Assembly: GCA_001766655.1 (NCBI GenBank)
Contig: MJCC01000004.1
Coordinates: 5,189 to 69,188 of the forward strand
Length of the DNA stretch: 64,000 bases
Direction: 5' to 3'
From: Phytomonas francai
Taxonomy: Eukaryota; Euglenozoa; Kinetoplastea; Trypanosomatida; Trypanosomatidae
Of the stretch, positions 1 to 10,717 are shown in pieces. Position 1 is the first letter of the stretch, and each line of letters opens with the position of its first letter. The position numbers and the translations under genes are program-made. Under the pieces are notes generated by a model that worked only from the letters and a program-made list of their open reading frames with translations, was not told the origin of the DNA and searched no databases.

Positions 1-262
1 AAAAACATCGACAGAAAATCAACTACCTGAATATTACTGTGGGGTTCAATATTAATTTACGAGCTATGGAAGGCTTCGGGTTCCCCTCCACTGTGAATGA
101 TATTCCCCTCGAAAACTCTATCCAAAAAAATCCTTCTGTAGAACATAAACTGCTCGACATACGGCACCCTCCTCCCCCCTTTCAGAGAGAAGGAACCTCA
201 AGTGGCTAGTTAGTGCATCGAAAGAAGATGACATGACGTATGTGGTCAAGAAGGAAAATGGC
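1..262. other. Sequence downstream of the minus-strand glycosyltransferase gene
   Basis: No gene is supported here. It lies 3' of the minus-strand gene ending at 263 and would hold its 3' untranslated region. A 63-codon minus-strand reading frame at 118-309 overlaps that gene's end and has no recognisable content. Confidence 0.4.
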
Positions 263-1801
263 TCAAGAACTTCTTGCTTTTTGAATGATACTTTTGAAAG
301 GGAAACCACATTTCGCGTGGTAAGAATCTTGAAGGATGGTATTGTCTGCCGCTAGAAACAACGGCGCAGATGCCAGGTACTTAATAGCCCGACTCCTTGC
401 TTTACGGTTGTGCACCATCGGTGGGAGCCACCCTGCACCTACAGAGACATGTTCCATGTGCATCACCTTCGTCATCCCGTCGGGACAGCCCTGTGTGTGC
501 AAGATTATTGGGAACGTATGACGGGTCGTGTTAACTATGTCGATGGGCCTCAGCCTGGGTGTCCACAGTGGCGGTGTGAGACTGATGTGGGTCATATTGG
601 AAGTCTTTTTCCCATCAACCCACATAGGTACCGCGACCTTTGTGTAAAGTCCCTCACCGTGTGCGGCGTACGCTCGGCTGTAAAGACCATGCACAAACGA
701 ATACATACCCTTGAAATCAGATATGTCATGTGAGTGCGGGCGATTGAACCAGTTTAGTGAAAGAAATTTCGTCCAACGCTCATCATGCAACTCTGATAAG
801 GACACAACGAATATCAGAGTCGAAAGCGACAACGCATTCGCGCGATCTAAATCGAGGAATCCCGCACGCACACCGTAGGGGGACCGCACTGTCTGCCGCT
901 CACTAAATGGCATCGAGAAAACGTCCTTCTCAACCTCCCATGTTAGGGCATCTATAAAGAGTGCTGTATAGACGGACTGATCACAGTCCCACCTATTTTG
1001 GGTCTTGGACGGTGGAGCTTGTGTCTTTGTTAAATTCACGGCCTTCTGCAGGAACTCCTCGTACGCCCACACACGGGCAATCACGACACCCGAGTTTACC
1101 TGGCCTTGTGGTGCTTTGTCAAAAGGAAACGCAACTTTAAGCTTCGGATGTGTAGCGATATAGCTTCGTACCTTTTCCGTGAGAGCGTTATAACCAGCAA
1201 CGCAAACCTGCCAATTTTCAAATACGTTCGGTGCAAAACAACCAGCTTCCGCACCAACTATGAACGGTGCCATCGCACGGCCCTGCCGCACAGCCAGCGC
1301 GTCCAGCTCCTCTGGAACCGCAGCAGATTGCGTGATGAACCGATCGAGGAACGGGTGAATATCCTCACCTGTGAAAACTGTGTCGGAATCTATTACAATG
1401 ACTACGTCCTCTGGATTCAGATTGGCATTCTCGATCGCTCTCCTCAAAAAGTCAAAGTTGGATAGGAATCGATACTCCATCTGATAGCCAGCTACCACCA
1501 CGGGCAGCCCACTCAAGTAGGCTGAGCCCACGGAATAGCAAAGGGCGTCATCAATTTTGTCACTCATGACGAAAATAACCACATGAGGCCCCGTAGTAGA
1601 ATAAACGAACATGTCCGGCGTGCCACTACGGGGAAGCACCGAGGGCGCAATGGGAGTCCCATTCGAATCATGAGCGTAATATAGGCAAAGGACTACGAAA
1701 AGAGTGCCGAGAAATCCAAAGAAAAGTGACCGCCGGAGACGATCTATAAAAATCTTTCTCGATGATGCCTTTGCCAAGCAGTTTAGTAGTAATACCATCA
1801 T
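263..1801 (-). CDS. PLOD-like (procollagen galactosyl/glucosyltransferase-like) type II membrane glycosyltransferase
   Basis: The product is about 512 residues. The open frame reaches a GTG at 1867, but the first ATG (two in tandem) is at 1801 and is taken as the start. A short basic cytosolic tail (residues 1-24, with ID-RLRR) precedes one hydrophobic membrane segment at about 25-42, as in Golgi type II enzymes. The lumenal part has a GT-A fold pattern: a hydrophobic strand followed by an acidic metal-binding motif D-S-D at about 138-140 (context VIVIDSDTVF), then GAEAGCFAP, VNSG and WDCDQSVYT, and near the C-terminus an ILHTQG element. These match in order the glycosyltransferase domain of PLOD lysyl hydroxylases (nucleotide-sugar transferase). 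The hydroxylase domain is absent. The sugar and acceptor are not predictable; a surface-glycoprotein role is inference. It is the only convincing minus-strand gene in the window. Confidence 0.7.
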   Translation of the reverse strand: MMVLLLNCLAKASSRKIFIDRLRRSLFFGFLGTLFVVLCLYYAHDSNGTPIAPSVLPRSGTPDMFVYSTTGPHVVIFVMSDKIDDALCYSVGSAYLSGLPVVVAGYQMEYRFLSNFDFLRRAIENANLNPEDVVIVIDSDTVFTGEDIHPFLDRFITQSAAVPEELDALAVRQGRAMAPFIVGAEAGCFAPNVFENWQVCVAGYNALTEKVRSYIATHPKLKVAFPFDKAPQGQVNSGVVIARVWAYEEFLQKAVNLTKTQAPPSKTQNRWDCDQSVYTALFIDALTWEVEKDVFSMPFSERQTVRSPYGVRAGFLDLDRANALSLSTLIFVVSLSELHDERWTKFLSLNWFNRPHSHDISDFKGMYSFVHGLYSRAYAAHGEGLYTKVAVPMWVDGKKTSNMTHISLTPPLWTPRLRPIDIVNTTRHTFPIILHTQGCPDGMTKVMHMEHVSVGAGWLPPMVHNRKARSRAIKYLASAPLFLAADNTILQDSYHAKCGFPFKSIIQKARSS

Positions 1802-1993
1802 TTTAGCCTCCTCCTTTTCTAACCTTTTCAAGTGGCAATCGCTTATACTTGTAAACAAAGAGAACACACTGTTATCAATCTTTATGATTAAACGTATTAA
1901 AATGAAACCAAAATAAAGAAGAATATAAAATAATTAAAATCTGAATTTAAAAAGAGGAAAGCACGCTGTCCTCTGGTAGTGATCTCAATTTTT

Positions 1994-3314
1994 TCAGTTG
2001 CTTATGAATTCTAAATAACCGTTAGCAAATTCCCACGGCACGCCATCCTGTGTGTCCATAGTTCTCGCAGTGGTCTTGAACAGCGGTTTTAACGCTGAGA
2101 AAAGACGCACCGTGTGGTTTAGGAAAGGGTGAAAGTAGGGGTCCGAAACGCTCGAAACCCAACCAACGGGGGGAAGCATAATTCTCTAGCCCATAATCGA
2201 TCGAAACCATGGAATCTACGCAGATCGGTGTGATAAGAAAAGTTGCAAAGGTGGAACAAAAAGTGTCGAGACTGTGTGTCTGTACGACTGAGCGCATCAT
2301 GCTTGGCGCACCTCGGAAATGTTCAGCGTTCAGGATAGAGGAGAAAGTCTCCGACCTGAATTTTTGTAGCCAAGAAACTTTACCACGTGAGGCAGTAATA
2401 TCTGAGAGTGCCCGCTCCACCAGCCCACTCGGGTGATGCGTCGAGTGTGCTCATCGGACAAGTCCCCTCCTCCGTATTTCCCCCCTTCTCTGAGGACCGC
2501 ACACCTGGCCTGCCTGCAGAAGCCAACACGGTCCACAGTGGGATGCAATTACCTTAGTGTCGCTGTTCAGAATAGTTGAAGAGCAGCTAACCGAGCAAAA
2601 GTCTAAGGAGCTTGGAATTGCATGTATGGAAGGGCAAAGCAAGTGTGATCAGGGGAAGGAATAATTGGTGGGAAATCACCAAGGATACAATCTGTCGGCG
2701 CAAGCATACTTCTATCCCCACTAATTTGAATGGAGATTGCCCGAAAAGATATATGGCCAACACTAATACAGCGCAGTGGTTCAGTCTGTAACGCTCGGAT
2801 AATTCATGTGCTTTGTGCACAAACTAATCCGAAATAGTAGCGTGAGGAAGAATAATGCTGTTTTCAAACGAGTTGACATGCACAGAAAAGAGACACCGAG
2901 CTGGCATCCCGCAACGTCACATATGTTGAAATGGCAACGCTAGTGAACGTGCAGTGCACCGAGGGGGTGCTTGTGTAAGCAGTGTAAATTGATTATGACT
3001 TCAGCTCTCGCTGTTCGGGTACGCACACCGGTCACACAATCTTGAACGTCTTTGCCTCTAACCGCAGCTCGAAGCAGCATCTTGCTATCCAAGAACCCAT
3101 ACGTTCCTGTAGTCAAAATGGCAATGTCCAGCTCATTGCATTCGCTGTGCGTCACACCACGCAAGCACCCACCCGACACAGTGAGGGTCAAATTAAAAGG
3201 TTCAAAAATGATGTGGTATCCCGTTACGGTAAAATTAAACGAGCCCTTTGTCTTGCCCAGATGCAGAGCCCAGAGATGTTGGCGCTCTAAAAACACAGAG
3301 TTGATCCCCTTCAT
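1994..3314 (-). pseudogene. Possible decayed minus-strand gene(s)
   Basis: Two minus-strand open stretches, 3314-2940 and 2420-2022, lie in the same reading frame and read like globular protein (balanced composition, regularly spaced Cys). In the same frame the sequence stays open past the TAG at 2940-2942 for another 52 codons, until a TGA at 2781. A third stretch (2179-1994) is in another frame. No family is recognised. The pattern fits a gene broken by stops and frameshifts next to the strand switch, but chance open frames are not excluded. Confidence 0.25.
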
Positions 3315-5243
3315 CTCGAGCTATATGCATGGAAACAATTGTGGCAGCTTTCCACGAATTGTATGCCTTCCCAGCTCCAGCACGAAGATTCTACACCTCG
3401 GATTTCTTGCAGTATCAATAGATGGCACAAAGTAAGAGTCACCTCGACCTATGAAAAGCCCTCACAATGTACGGTCAGTGTGCAGTGTATTTGTCAACGG
3501 TTTCGTCATCAAAGGAAAATTTCCCCACAACAAGCGGCATGGAAACAAACCAAAACCTAAGCAACAAGGCAAAAATGTTTCCTGTATAGAGCGGATTCCT
3601 CAAGGCAAGCGGATACCAAGAGGATGTGCATTTCCATGGGATCATTTCTCAATGCCTATCCTGTTCAGACACTGACCCCACACAGGGAATGTCGAGCTAT
3701 ATGAAAAGCGGTACAACTGATGAGACGCATAAAGTAGAGGTGTCTATCCATCGTAGCTAAGAGCAATCCCACCTTACGCCTGTCAGCATCCTTTAAATCT
3801 CAACAGGCACAGCGCACAATTAAGAGACTCACCCTGTGCCTTGCACTACTGCAAAAACATCCACTAGTATGACAGTGATCGTATTAGACAAACACAGGCA
3901 CAGTGCGCTGCACCCAAAGTAATGTGTAAAAGGGGTTCTTGTCTGCAGAACCTTGTTGCTGTGTGCTAGGTCCCACATCGCTGGCAGCACCGCAACCTAG
4001 AGTTACTACTGTGCACACATGGTCACAGATAAACAATCACACCAGGGCGAAGAAGATCCTGTTCAACACCGTTAGGTTCTATTAACATTTCTTGACACTT
4101 GGTAGAAATGGAAAACGTCAAGAAAGTGCAAGCATTATCCGCATACATTTTTGAAAAGGCACAGATGAGGTATACTGAAACTACACCCCCCCAAAGATTC
4201 AGCCATAAAAAATGCCGAACGCATAACTAAATGAAGCAGGGATTTGCGTATGGATGTCGACAGCAAGATTCCAAGGGGCTTCTGCTCGTATACTGAACTT
4301 GTTCTTCCGAAGGCTTGCGAATGAACAGCGCATGGCGGCACACCTCCACTCACACTACAACGGTCCTCCACATAGGACTCATTTGAAATAGATGGAGTGT
4401 CCCAATTTGGTCTTGACATTTTTTGGTCTCCCTTTGAAGCACGATCATTGATTTTTCGAAGGCTGACTCCTGAAGTACTTCTTCAGGTAATTTATACCTC
4501 ACTTGAATAAGAAAAAGATGCACGCCTGCTTCGAAGCTCGTTATCGCCTTCGGAAAGAATCCGTGCCTCCATACCGCACAGAGGGCTTCCTCACATCGTG
4601 CTGTCGAATTTTACGAACTGCGAAATAAGAATCACCACCGTCGTCGTTACCACTAGCATTGTCAAAATAAGTATGCAAGGTGGGAAATCAGCAACATGCA
4701 ATCTAGGAAAAACGCATGCACTGGATCAACTATTCCCATCTTTAGGCCTCTTGCTGAATAGCGAAATGAAATAGAGTGACAAAATGCGCATGAGGCAGGA
4801 GCATGGCAAAAGCTACACCGATATCACCTTTAATGAATTAAGTGGGAGGAGGGAACAAAAACAAGGAGTTGGATACTTTACAGCAGACGGACAGCCATAC
4901 TCACCTCCCCCATTGATAGGATTAATTTTACGGTGGCCACTGCACAGGGAACATTGCGAAATGAACGGCAATACATACGCCGGCGCCCACCCGATAACCC
5001 CCCGGTGGGGGAGACTGAAAGCCATCAACACATTTGTTTTTGCCGTCACTTGCCCAAACCGTTCAATAAAAAATCCACGGGGGCCTTCTTATGGATTACG
5101 TTGCCACCGCCGACCCCCGCCTCCGAGGAGGAACCCCTGGAGTCAGATAAAAGAGCCCAATGGGCAATGACAGGGCCTTTTTTAAGGATAGAATAACTTT
5201 TCTGTGGGTCGAAGGCCCCCTATCCACAACTCAACTCAAGATT

Positions 5244-5258
5244 CCCCCCCCCCCCCCC
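5244..5258. repeat. Homopolymer run of 15 C
   Basis: A run of fifteen C lies inside the strand-switch region, just after a GC-rich patch. On the other strand it is a G tract, a sequence type reported to be enriched at trypanosomatid transcription start regions. Confidence 0.8.
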
Positions 5259-6868
5259 AAGAACCATTTATGCCATTTTGGGGCGGGAGGGACTATGTTG
5301 TTTAGTTTCATTTTCTCTTACTTTCAAGAAACCCCCAGAAAGACTAAAAAGCCATAATCATTCTAAGGATTTCAGTGTCGAAAATTTCTCGGAATAAAAT
5401 GATATAGTTACAACCCATAATATGTGCAATAAAACGAATAGGATTTAACGAGCTGGATAGTCGACATTCAAATGAAGGAGTACAAAGCTGCCGGCGCGGT
5501 ATATATTAATCTTTTTCCCCATTTTGTTCCCCCTGAGTGTACCTATCTGAGTTTGGGGAAACTGAGTGCCCAGCCCTGGGCGAGTATCTCATTATTTAAA
5601 AAAAAAAACTAAATCTGAAAAAGAAAGAAAAACACGGTATGGATGTCTGAAGCGCTTATCGAAAGAAAATATCCTTTTATTTTATGCACAAATATATGTG
5701 TATTTTGATCTGCTTGTTTTGGAAACAAGGGTGTATAGAATCCCAGGTTGCCATCGTAAGCCGTATTGATGTTTTCATTTTGGACGAAACCAAACGTAAA
5801 ACTGTGAAGGAAGTGGATTCTCGGCTCAATAATAGAATTGAAAATAACTATTTAAAATATCGCTTTCCTAAATGAATCTCAGAATCGATATGCCAACGTA
5901 AAATAAGTGACTAATATAACAATGATGATAATTTTGAAGAAATTAATTCCCTTAGCTTTCCCCATCCCACCCTCTTCTTGTAAATTTTTGAAAATAATTA
6001 CAAACGGTTACCATACTCATGTAAATCGGATGTCTTTGAAAATAAAATCACTCCCTAAAGGTTATATGTTTGATAATGGGAATTGAAAGAACTTTTGGCG
6101 ACCCTTTTCATAACTAGAAGTTTCCTTAAATTCATTGTATTCGAACCAGGGGCCTAATTCATCAACTTAAAACCGGTGTAACGCATAACAGACACTTTCC
6201 TAAACATAAATTTCACGCGTTCAGGGCGGTGCGCGAGCGACGCGAAAGGTGAATACGTCACCCCTCTGAAACTACGCTTGCGTTATTGCATTATTGAAAA
6301 ACAATTCTGGTGAAGCATTTTTTTAATCAACAGCGTCTCTAGTGGCGGATGTTGAATTCCTTCTTTTTCTCGTGTATGTGGCTCAATATTTGAAACATCA
6401 TTCTGTGGGCAACCGTGCTATGTTCCAACTCTCTGTTCTCATAGGTTGCTGACGGGCTCAGAGTTTGCAAATACCATGCCATCTGTTTCCGAAAAGAATT
6501 TGAATCTAAAAAATCAAGTCCGTAACTAAAAAATTTATTCCTTTTATAAAGATGGAATCATTTTTTTTTTTGTGCGTTTCTCTATATTTTAGCTTCTTTG
6601 GATGCTATGCGAAGGTTTCACTTGTTTGGACTTGTTATACGTGCTCATTTTTAAGATCTGCGTGTAATGGATTGCTTTATTCCGCTACTAATATGAACCA
6701 AACCTAGGTAGACTGTTTTTGAATCTACTTTTTACCAAATAAGACACATTAAATTTCAGGATGTGCCATTACTTCCAAATTCTTCCTTTGCTTGACTTAT
6801 CAATTTTTTTCCTTGCACACGCCCGTTTTTTCTGACTTATATAACCTTAGAATTTTGATAAAGCAGTC

Positions 6869-8104
6869 ATGGATACTTACAGTATTGTGGATGTTCCAAG
6901 TTGTGTGGACTACAACACAAAATGTTGTTGCAAGACCACCGACGATGTTTATTACCAAGTTCCAAAGGAATATCTTTACCTGAATCAGACTTTACTGAGG
7001 CGAAAGCTGCAGTTGAATGAACCATTTCAAGTCCCTCTTAGCTCCCATACGTTTGAACCACTTTTAAAGTTGTTGGAAAAGGTAACACTTCTCTCCTCAG
7101 CTGCAGTTGAAGACGAAGCCAAGGGTACGAAAAGTGAAAGACCAGAATGGATGCGTGGTCTCAGCAAGCGTGAGGAAAAATTTGTGAGCTCCTGTCTTGG
7201 TATCACGAATTGGGATGGGAAAGATGTTGGTTTTTATGAAGAAGCCCTCCCTAAGATAGATCAGGTGGTTTGGGTGAAAGTTACGCAAGTTAACGACACT
7301 TCTGCTGTTGTTCAGCTGCTCGAATACAGTAAACGCGAAGGAATTATTCCTTACACGGAAATAACACGGAGGCGTGTTCGCTCCATGGGAAAACTCATTA
7401 AAGTTGGTCGCTGCGAGGCTGCACAAGTTATTCGTATCGATGAGGAAAAAGGATACATTGACCTTTCCAAAAAGCAGGTTATAGCTAATGAGGCAAAAGC
7501 ATGCGAAGCAAACTTTCGAAAAGGTAACGAGGTACGGTCGATTGTCTGTCATGTTGCAGAGGAATGTGGCATCCCCGGTTATGAGGCAATGGAGAAAATT
7601 GCCTACCCGTTGTACCGTCGAGAGCCCAAAAAGCATGCATGGAATTGGCTTTACGAACTCAACCAGACGCAAAACATTGATGAAATATTGGGTCCTCTGA
7701 ATCTTTCGAAGCAGCTTCAGGATAGTCTCATGTCATGTCTGAAAAATGCTATGCGCCTAAAGGTACTGACGCTTCATGCCGAAGTTGATATCACATGCTT
7801 CACGTGCGATGGCGTTGAGGCCATTCGCGATGTCCTACTCATCGGGAAAAACTATGGCGAAGGGAGGGACCCTCACGTTGCTATTACCGTGACTATTATT
7901 GGTCCACCAAAATACGGACTCCGAGCGCGCACCGATATGAAAGAAGAGGGTTTGCAATTGATGAGAGAGTCGATAGATGCGATGAAGATTGAGATAGCAA
8001 AACGTGGAGGGCAGTTGAAGGTTGTGACAGCCCCTCAGGCGATTGGTGATGAAGATGGGCAAGATAAAAATGATGAGCAAGAGGGTGAAGAAGAAACTGA
8101 ATAA
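6869..8104 (+). CDS. Eukaryotic translation initiation factor 2 subunit alpha
   Basis: A 411-residue protein that is part of the eIF2 complex delivering initiator tRNA to the 40S ribosome. The S1-type OB fold is at about residues 135-195 (with GIIPYTEI, a helix rich in Arg, then EKGYIDLSKKQV), followed by the helical domain and an alpha/beta C-terminal domain ending in an acidic tail (DEDGQDKNDEQEGEEETE). The regulatory serine of other eukaryotes (Ser51, before RRR) is Thr here, residue 166, as in T. brucei where the equivalent is Thr169. An N-terminal extension of roughly 115 residues precedes the domain; this also fits kinetoplastid eIF2-alpha, which is longer than the human protein of about 315. 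The extension is Cys-rich near its start. It is the first convincing gene of the rightward cluster. The ATG at 6869 is the first in frame. Confidence 0.95.
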   Translation: MDTYSIVDVPSCVDYNTKCCCKTTDDVYYQVPKEYLYLNQTLLRRKLQLNEPFQVPLSSHTFEPLLKLLEKVTLLSSAAVEDEAKGTKSERPEWMRGLSKREEKFVSSCLGITNWDGKDVGFYEEALPKIDQVVWVKVTQVNDTSAVVQLLEYSKREGIIPYTEITRRRVRSMGKLIKVGRCEAAQVIRIDEEKGYIDLSKKQVIANEAKACEANFRKGNEVRSIVCHVAEECGIPGYEAMEKIAYPLYRREPKKHAWNWLYELNQTQNIDEILGPLNLSKQLQDSLMSCLKNAMRLKVLTLHAEVDITCFTCDGVEAIRDVLLIGKNYGEGRDPHVAITVTIIGPPKYGLRARTDMKEEGLQLMRESIDAMKIEIAKRGGQLKVVTAPQAIGDEDGQDKNDEQEGEEETE

Positions 8105-8408
8105 TTTTTTCCCGACTACATAATTCCTTTTTCTAAGTAATATAGGTACAATTTTACTCTCATTAGGCGTTAACTTTTATCTAAGAATAAATAATCGTCA
8201 TATAACTGTAAGGTGCTGATGAAATTTATGTCTGTTTGTGTGAGTGTGTTGGCTCAAATTTAAAACCACAATGTTTGGGTTATCGGTTTGTGTGTAATCA
8301 TTTTGTATGCTTCATTAAATTAATGTTAAGCTGTTTTTTCGCCACCGTTTCTTAATGAACAGATGTTAGGACTGGTATTTACACGGCTTACGTTTAAAAG
8401 TTCAAAAT
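8105..8408. other. Intergenic spacer between eIF2-alpha and MORN genes
   Basis: An AT-rich spacer of about 300 bases with T-rich stretches (about 8330-8350) that could serve as pyrimidine tract for trans-splicing of the next gene. Nothing else is seen. Confidence 0.4.
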
Positions 8409-9389
8409 ATGTCCCAAGAACGCCAGCCATTGCATAAAGTGAATCTCGAGGAAATCAATGAGGAAACAGGGTTTTATGTCGCTGAAGAATATGTTTGGAA
8501 GGCTTATGAAAAGGGCTTTCTGACTGCTGGGGAGGAGGCTGATGGTGATGTTAATAGTTGGGTTGAACGTTTTTGTGTTGAGGCTGAAGAAGATGGTACT
8601 ATTTTTGACCAAAATTTTGTGAAGTCTATTTGCACTCTTGGTATCTATGCAGGTCTTCGGGATGAATTCTACCAACGCTCTGGCTGTGGCAAGTCAATTT
8701 ATCCCAATCGTGATGAGTATGAAGGGGAATTTTTCCAGGGGAAGAAACACGGCTCTGGGCATTACATCTTTCTTAGTAAGGGAAAGAGTGAGATTGATAA
8801 AATTGTGGAGACTGAGGTTAAGACGCGATACAATGGGGATCTTAAAAAAACAGATGAATCTGCTATTAGGTCTATCGCAGAGAAATATCAGATCGGCGTC
8901 CATATAGTTGCTGGCGTGGTTGAATATGGGTTCTTTCCATGTTACCATGGTGACTATGTAGCTGGCAAGCGTAGTGGTTGCGGTATAATGAAGAACAAGG
9001 ATGCCACCCTTTATAAGGGTGAGTTCTTAGAAAACAAGCGCGAAGGCCAGGGCGTTTTTTACTATCTCAATGGTGATATCTATTCAGGAAACTGGAAGAG
9101 CGGTCTAAAGCACGGCTATGGGACATACCACTTTGTCGGTGGTAGCGAATACCGAGGAGAGTGGGTGCACGGTGTCTTTACGCAGGGACAATGGATTCTC
9201 CAAGACGGAACATACTATGAGGGTAAATTTGACAAACTTAACCGACCATTTGATGTCAACGCATCGATGCACTACCCTCGTATAAAATTGTCACAATTTG
9301 GCGCATTCAAGCGCGGTTTGTGGGCACCCAGCAGCCAGTTGCAGGTATGTGATGAAGTCCCTGTAGACGGTATTGCGTGGGTCGATTAA
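8409..9389 (+). CDS. MORN-repeat protein
   Basis: A 326-residue protein with about six MORN units, the membrane-occupation-and-recognition-nexus hairpin of pattern Y-x-G-x-(W/F)-x-x-G-x-x-x-G-x-G. Examples are YEGEFFQGKKHGSGHYIF (about residues 105-122), YHGDYVAGKRSGCG, YKGEFLENKREGQG, YSGNWKSGLKHGYG, YRGEWVHG and YYEGKF. The first repeat is separated from the rest by a charged segment of about 55 residues. An acidic N-terminal region of about 95 residues has no recognised domain. MORN proteins act as scaffolds at membranes, cytoskeleton or flagella; whether this one is a flagellar, radial-spoke or cortical protein cannot be read from sequence. There is no signal peptide, transmembrane segment or kinase domain. 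The first ATG of the frame is used. Confidence 0.85.
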   Translation: MSQERQPLHKVNLEEINEETGFYVAEEYVWKAYEKGFLTAGEEADGDVNSWVERFCVEAEEDGTIFDQNFVKSICTLGIYAGLRDEFYQRSGCGKSIYPNRDEYEGEFFQGKKHGSGHYIFLSKGKSEIDKIVETEVKTRYNGDLKKTDESAIRSIAEKYQIGVHIVAGVVEYGFFPCYHGDYVAGKRSGCGIMKNKDATLYKGEFLENKREGQGVFYYLNGDIYSGNWKSGLKHGYGTYHFVGGSEYRGEWVHGVFTQGQWILQDGTYYEGKFDKLNRPFDVNASMHYPRIKLSQFGAFKRGLWAPSSQLQVCDEVPVDGIAWVD

Positions 9390-9747
9390 TGCACCTCTCC
9401 TGTTACCGCAAATTTACATACAGATAGACCAATAGTTCCCCACAGGGGGAAAAAAGAGATACATGAAATCTATCGCCAATGCAACATGTATGCACCTTTG
9501 CTGTTAGCAGGTATTACAATGTAAATAAATAAATATGAAGCACGCCGAGTTTATCTTACTGTTTGTAGAATGTATAACTATTGGAATCTTACGACTAAAG
9601 TGAAAAAGTTGCATACCAACATTGAAGGATTTCAGGTTGAATAATTTTTGTGTTCCGTTAATACCGCTTTATTTTTTCCCCCTCTTTTTTAAATTTCCGT
9701 GTCCATAGTTATAGGTCGACTCTATTTAAACGCAACACACATCCGAA
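9390..9747. other. Intergenic spacer
   Basis: An AT-rich spacer with a pyrimidine tract at about 9669-9690 (runs of T and C) suited to trans-splicing of the small gene at 9748. No coding signal is seen. Confidence 0.4.
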
Positions 9748-10062
9748 ATGGTGTACACTCGGTGGAAATGTGATCGTATTCCTGTTTTTACGTTGAAGCT
9801 GTTTACGCAAGAGTACCCTATTCAAACGTTTGTTGGTTTTTTAACGATGGTATTCCTTTGGAAGCATGCCAGTTATTGTTCAGAGGAAACCGAACGGCGG
9901 AAAGGCTGGTGGGCTGGTTATCCATACTGGCGTGACCCTATTGCTCGACGTAACGAAATTAAATACAAACAGATTATCAACAACAATAATGTTGATATAA
10001 CTGATCCGAAGTGGACTGGATGCACTAGAGAGGAGCTTGAGCGTCTTAAGATTATTGTCTAA
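9748..10062 (+). CDS. Small single-span mitochondrial-type membrane protein; candidate F1Fo ATP synthase subunit
   Basis: A 104-residue protein. A basic, amphipathic N-terminus leads into one hydrophobic segment at about residues 24-40 (QTFVGFLTMVFLWKHA), followed by a Trp/Tyr-rich stretch (GWWAGYPYWRDP) and a polar, charged tail. Size and design fit an accessory subunit of a respiratory complex in the inner membrane. From memory, the T. brucei gene in the comparable position near eIF2-alpha is listed as an ATP synthase component; I could not check this, so the assignment is a weak inference. The CDS call itself is supported by the start ATG, composition and an upstream pyrimidine tract. Confidence 0.65.
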   Translation: MVYTRWKCDRIPVFTLKLFTQEYPIQTFVGFLTMVFLWKHASYCSEETERRKGWWAGYPYWRDPIARRNEIKYKQIINNNNVDITDPKWTGCTREELERLKIIV

Positions 10063-10717
10063 AGTAGGAAAAATTGGCCCACAAAGGGGCATGGTGTTAT
10101 CACTTAGTTACAATTAGCAGGGATGTATGAAGTTAGTATAATTCTACTGTTTTTTTCCCCTTTTTGTGAAATTAAACATCTGATTATAGCCAATAAAAAT
10201 TAAATTTAGGTATTTATCGTCAGAAACGTAACTCTCTCGACGCTCAACTTTAGAATACGCTTTCAGTTCAAAGTGATTCATCTTTTCAAGTCGGTTTATT
10301 ATTTGGAAAAAGGAAATCGTGCTTGAATTACTCAATAAATAATCTAAGGCGGTATGTCGTCTTTTAAGAAAGACATTCACTGATTGTTCTTGTTTCCTTT
10401 GAACTCTTTTTTTTTTTTTTAAGGACACCTGTGCATCTTTTCCAAATATTTTGGAAATTCTCTTCGGGTTTGGTGGTATATGTTGCTTCCTTTAGGTAAT
10501 AGCACTGGGATCAAGAATAAACAGGATGCTAAATCCACGCTAGAAATCCGGCTTGGTTGTGCATGTACATATTCCATCATTTTATCACCACAGGCATGCA
10601 TTTTGACAGAATGTAGAGCCTTTCGACAATAGGTACCCTCTCAAGTCGCCCTAGACAAAGATAGCTTGCCTTGAAAATTTTCAGTTCTAAGGGAACACTT
10701 TATTTGAGCTTCACTGA
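10063..10717. other. Intergenic spacer
   Basis: AT-rich, with a run of T around 10408-10421. A minus-strand open frame at 10144-10428 is dominated by this homopolymer and Lys/Ser residues and is not believed. No gene or RNA is recognised. Confidence 0.35.

Larger units (their letters stand above)
1802..6868. promoter_or_regulatory. Divergent strand-switch region, probable polycistronic transcription start region
   Basis: The only gene to the left reads leftward and all genes to the right read rightward, so these 5 kb are a divergent strand switch. In trypanosomatids such regions are where RNA polymerase II starts, usually without a sharp core promoter. No intact gene is convincing inside. 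It contains possible coding remnants at 2.0-3.3 kb on the minus strand, a GC-richer patch at about 4.95-5.2 kb, a run of 15 C at 5244-5258, and an AT-rich 1.5 kb just before the eIF2-alpha gene. The transcription-start role is inference from gene orientation. Confidence 0.5.

Noticed and set aside
4784..5196. Overlapping open frames on both strands in a GC-richer patch
   Set aside because: No family resemblance; open frames on both strands follow from composition. A degenerate retroelement was considered but no reverse transcriptase or known end sequence is visible.
7097..7672. 191-codon minus-strand frame
   Set aside because: It lies wholly antisense to the conserved part of eIF2-alpha, has biased composition and no family resemblance.
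10144..10428. 94-codon minus-strand frame
   Set aside because: It starts in a poly-T/poly-Lys homopolymer and lacks an upstream acceptor; the whole cluster is on the other strand.
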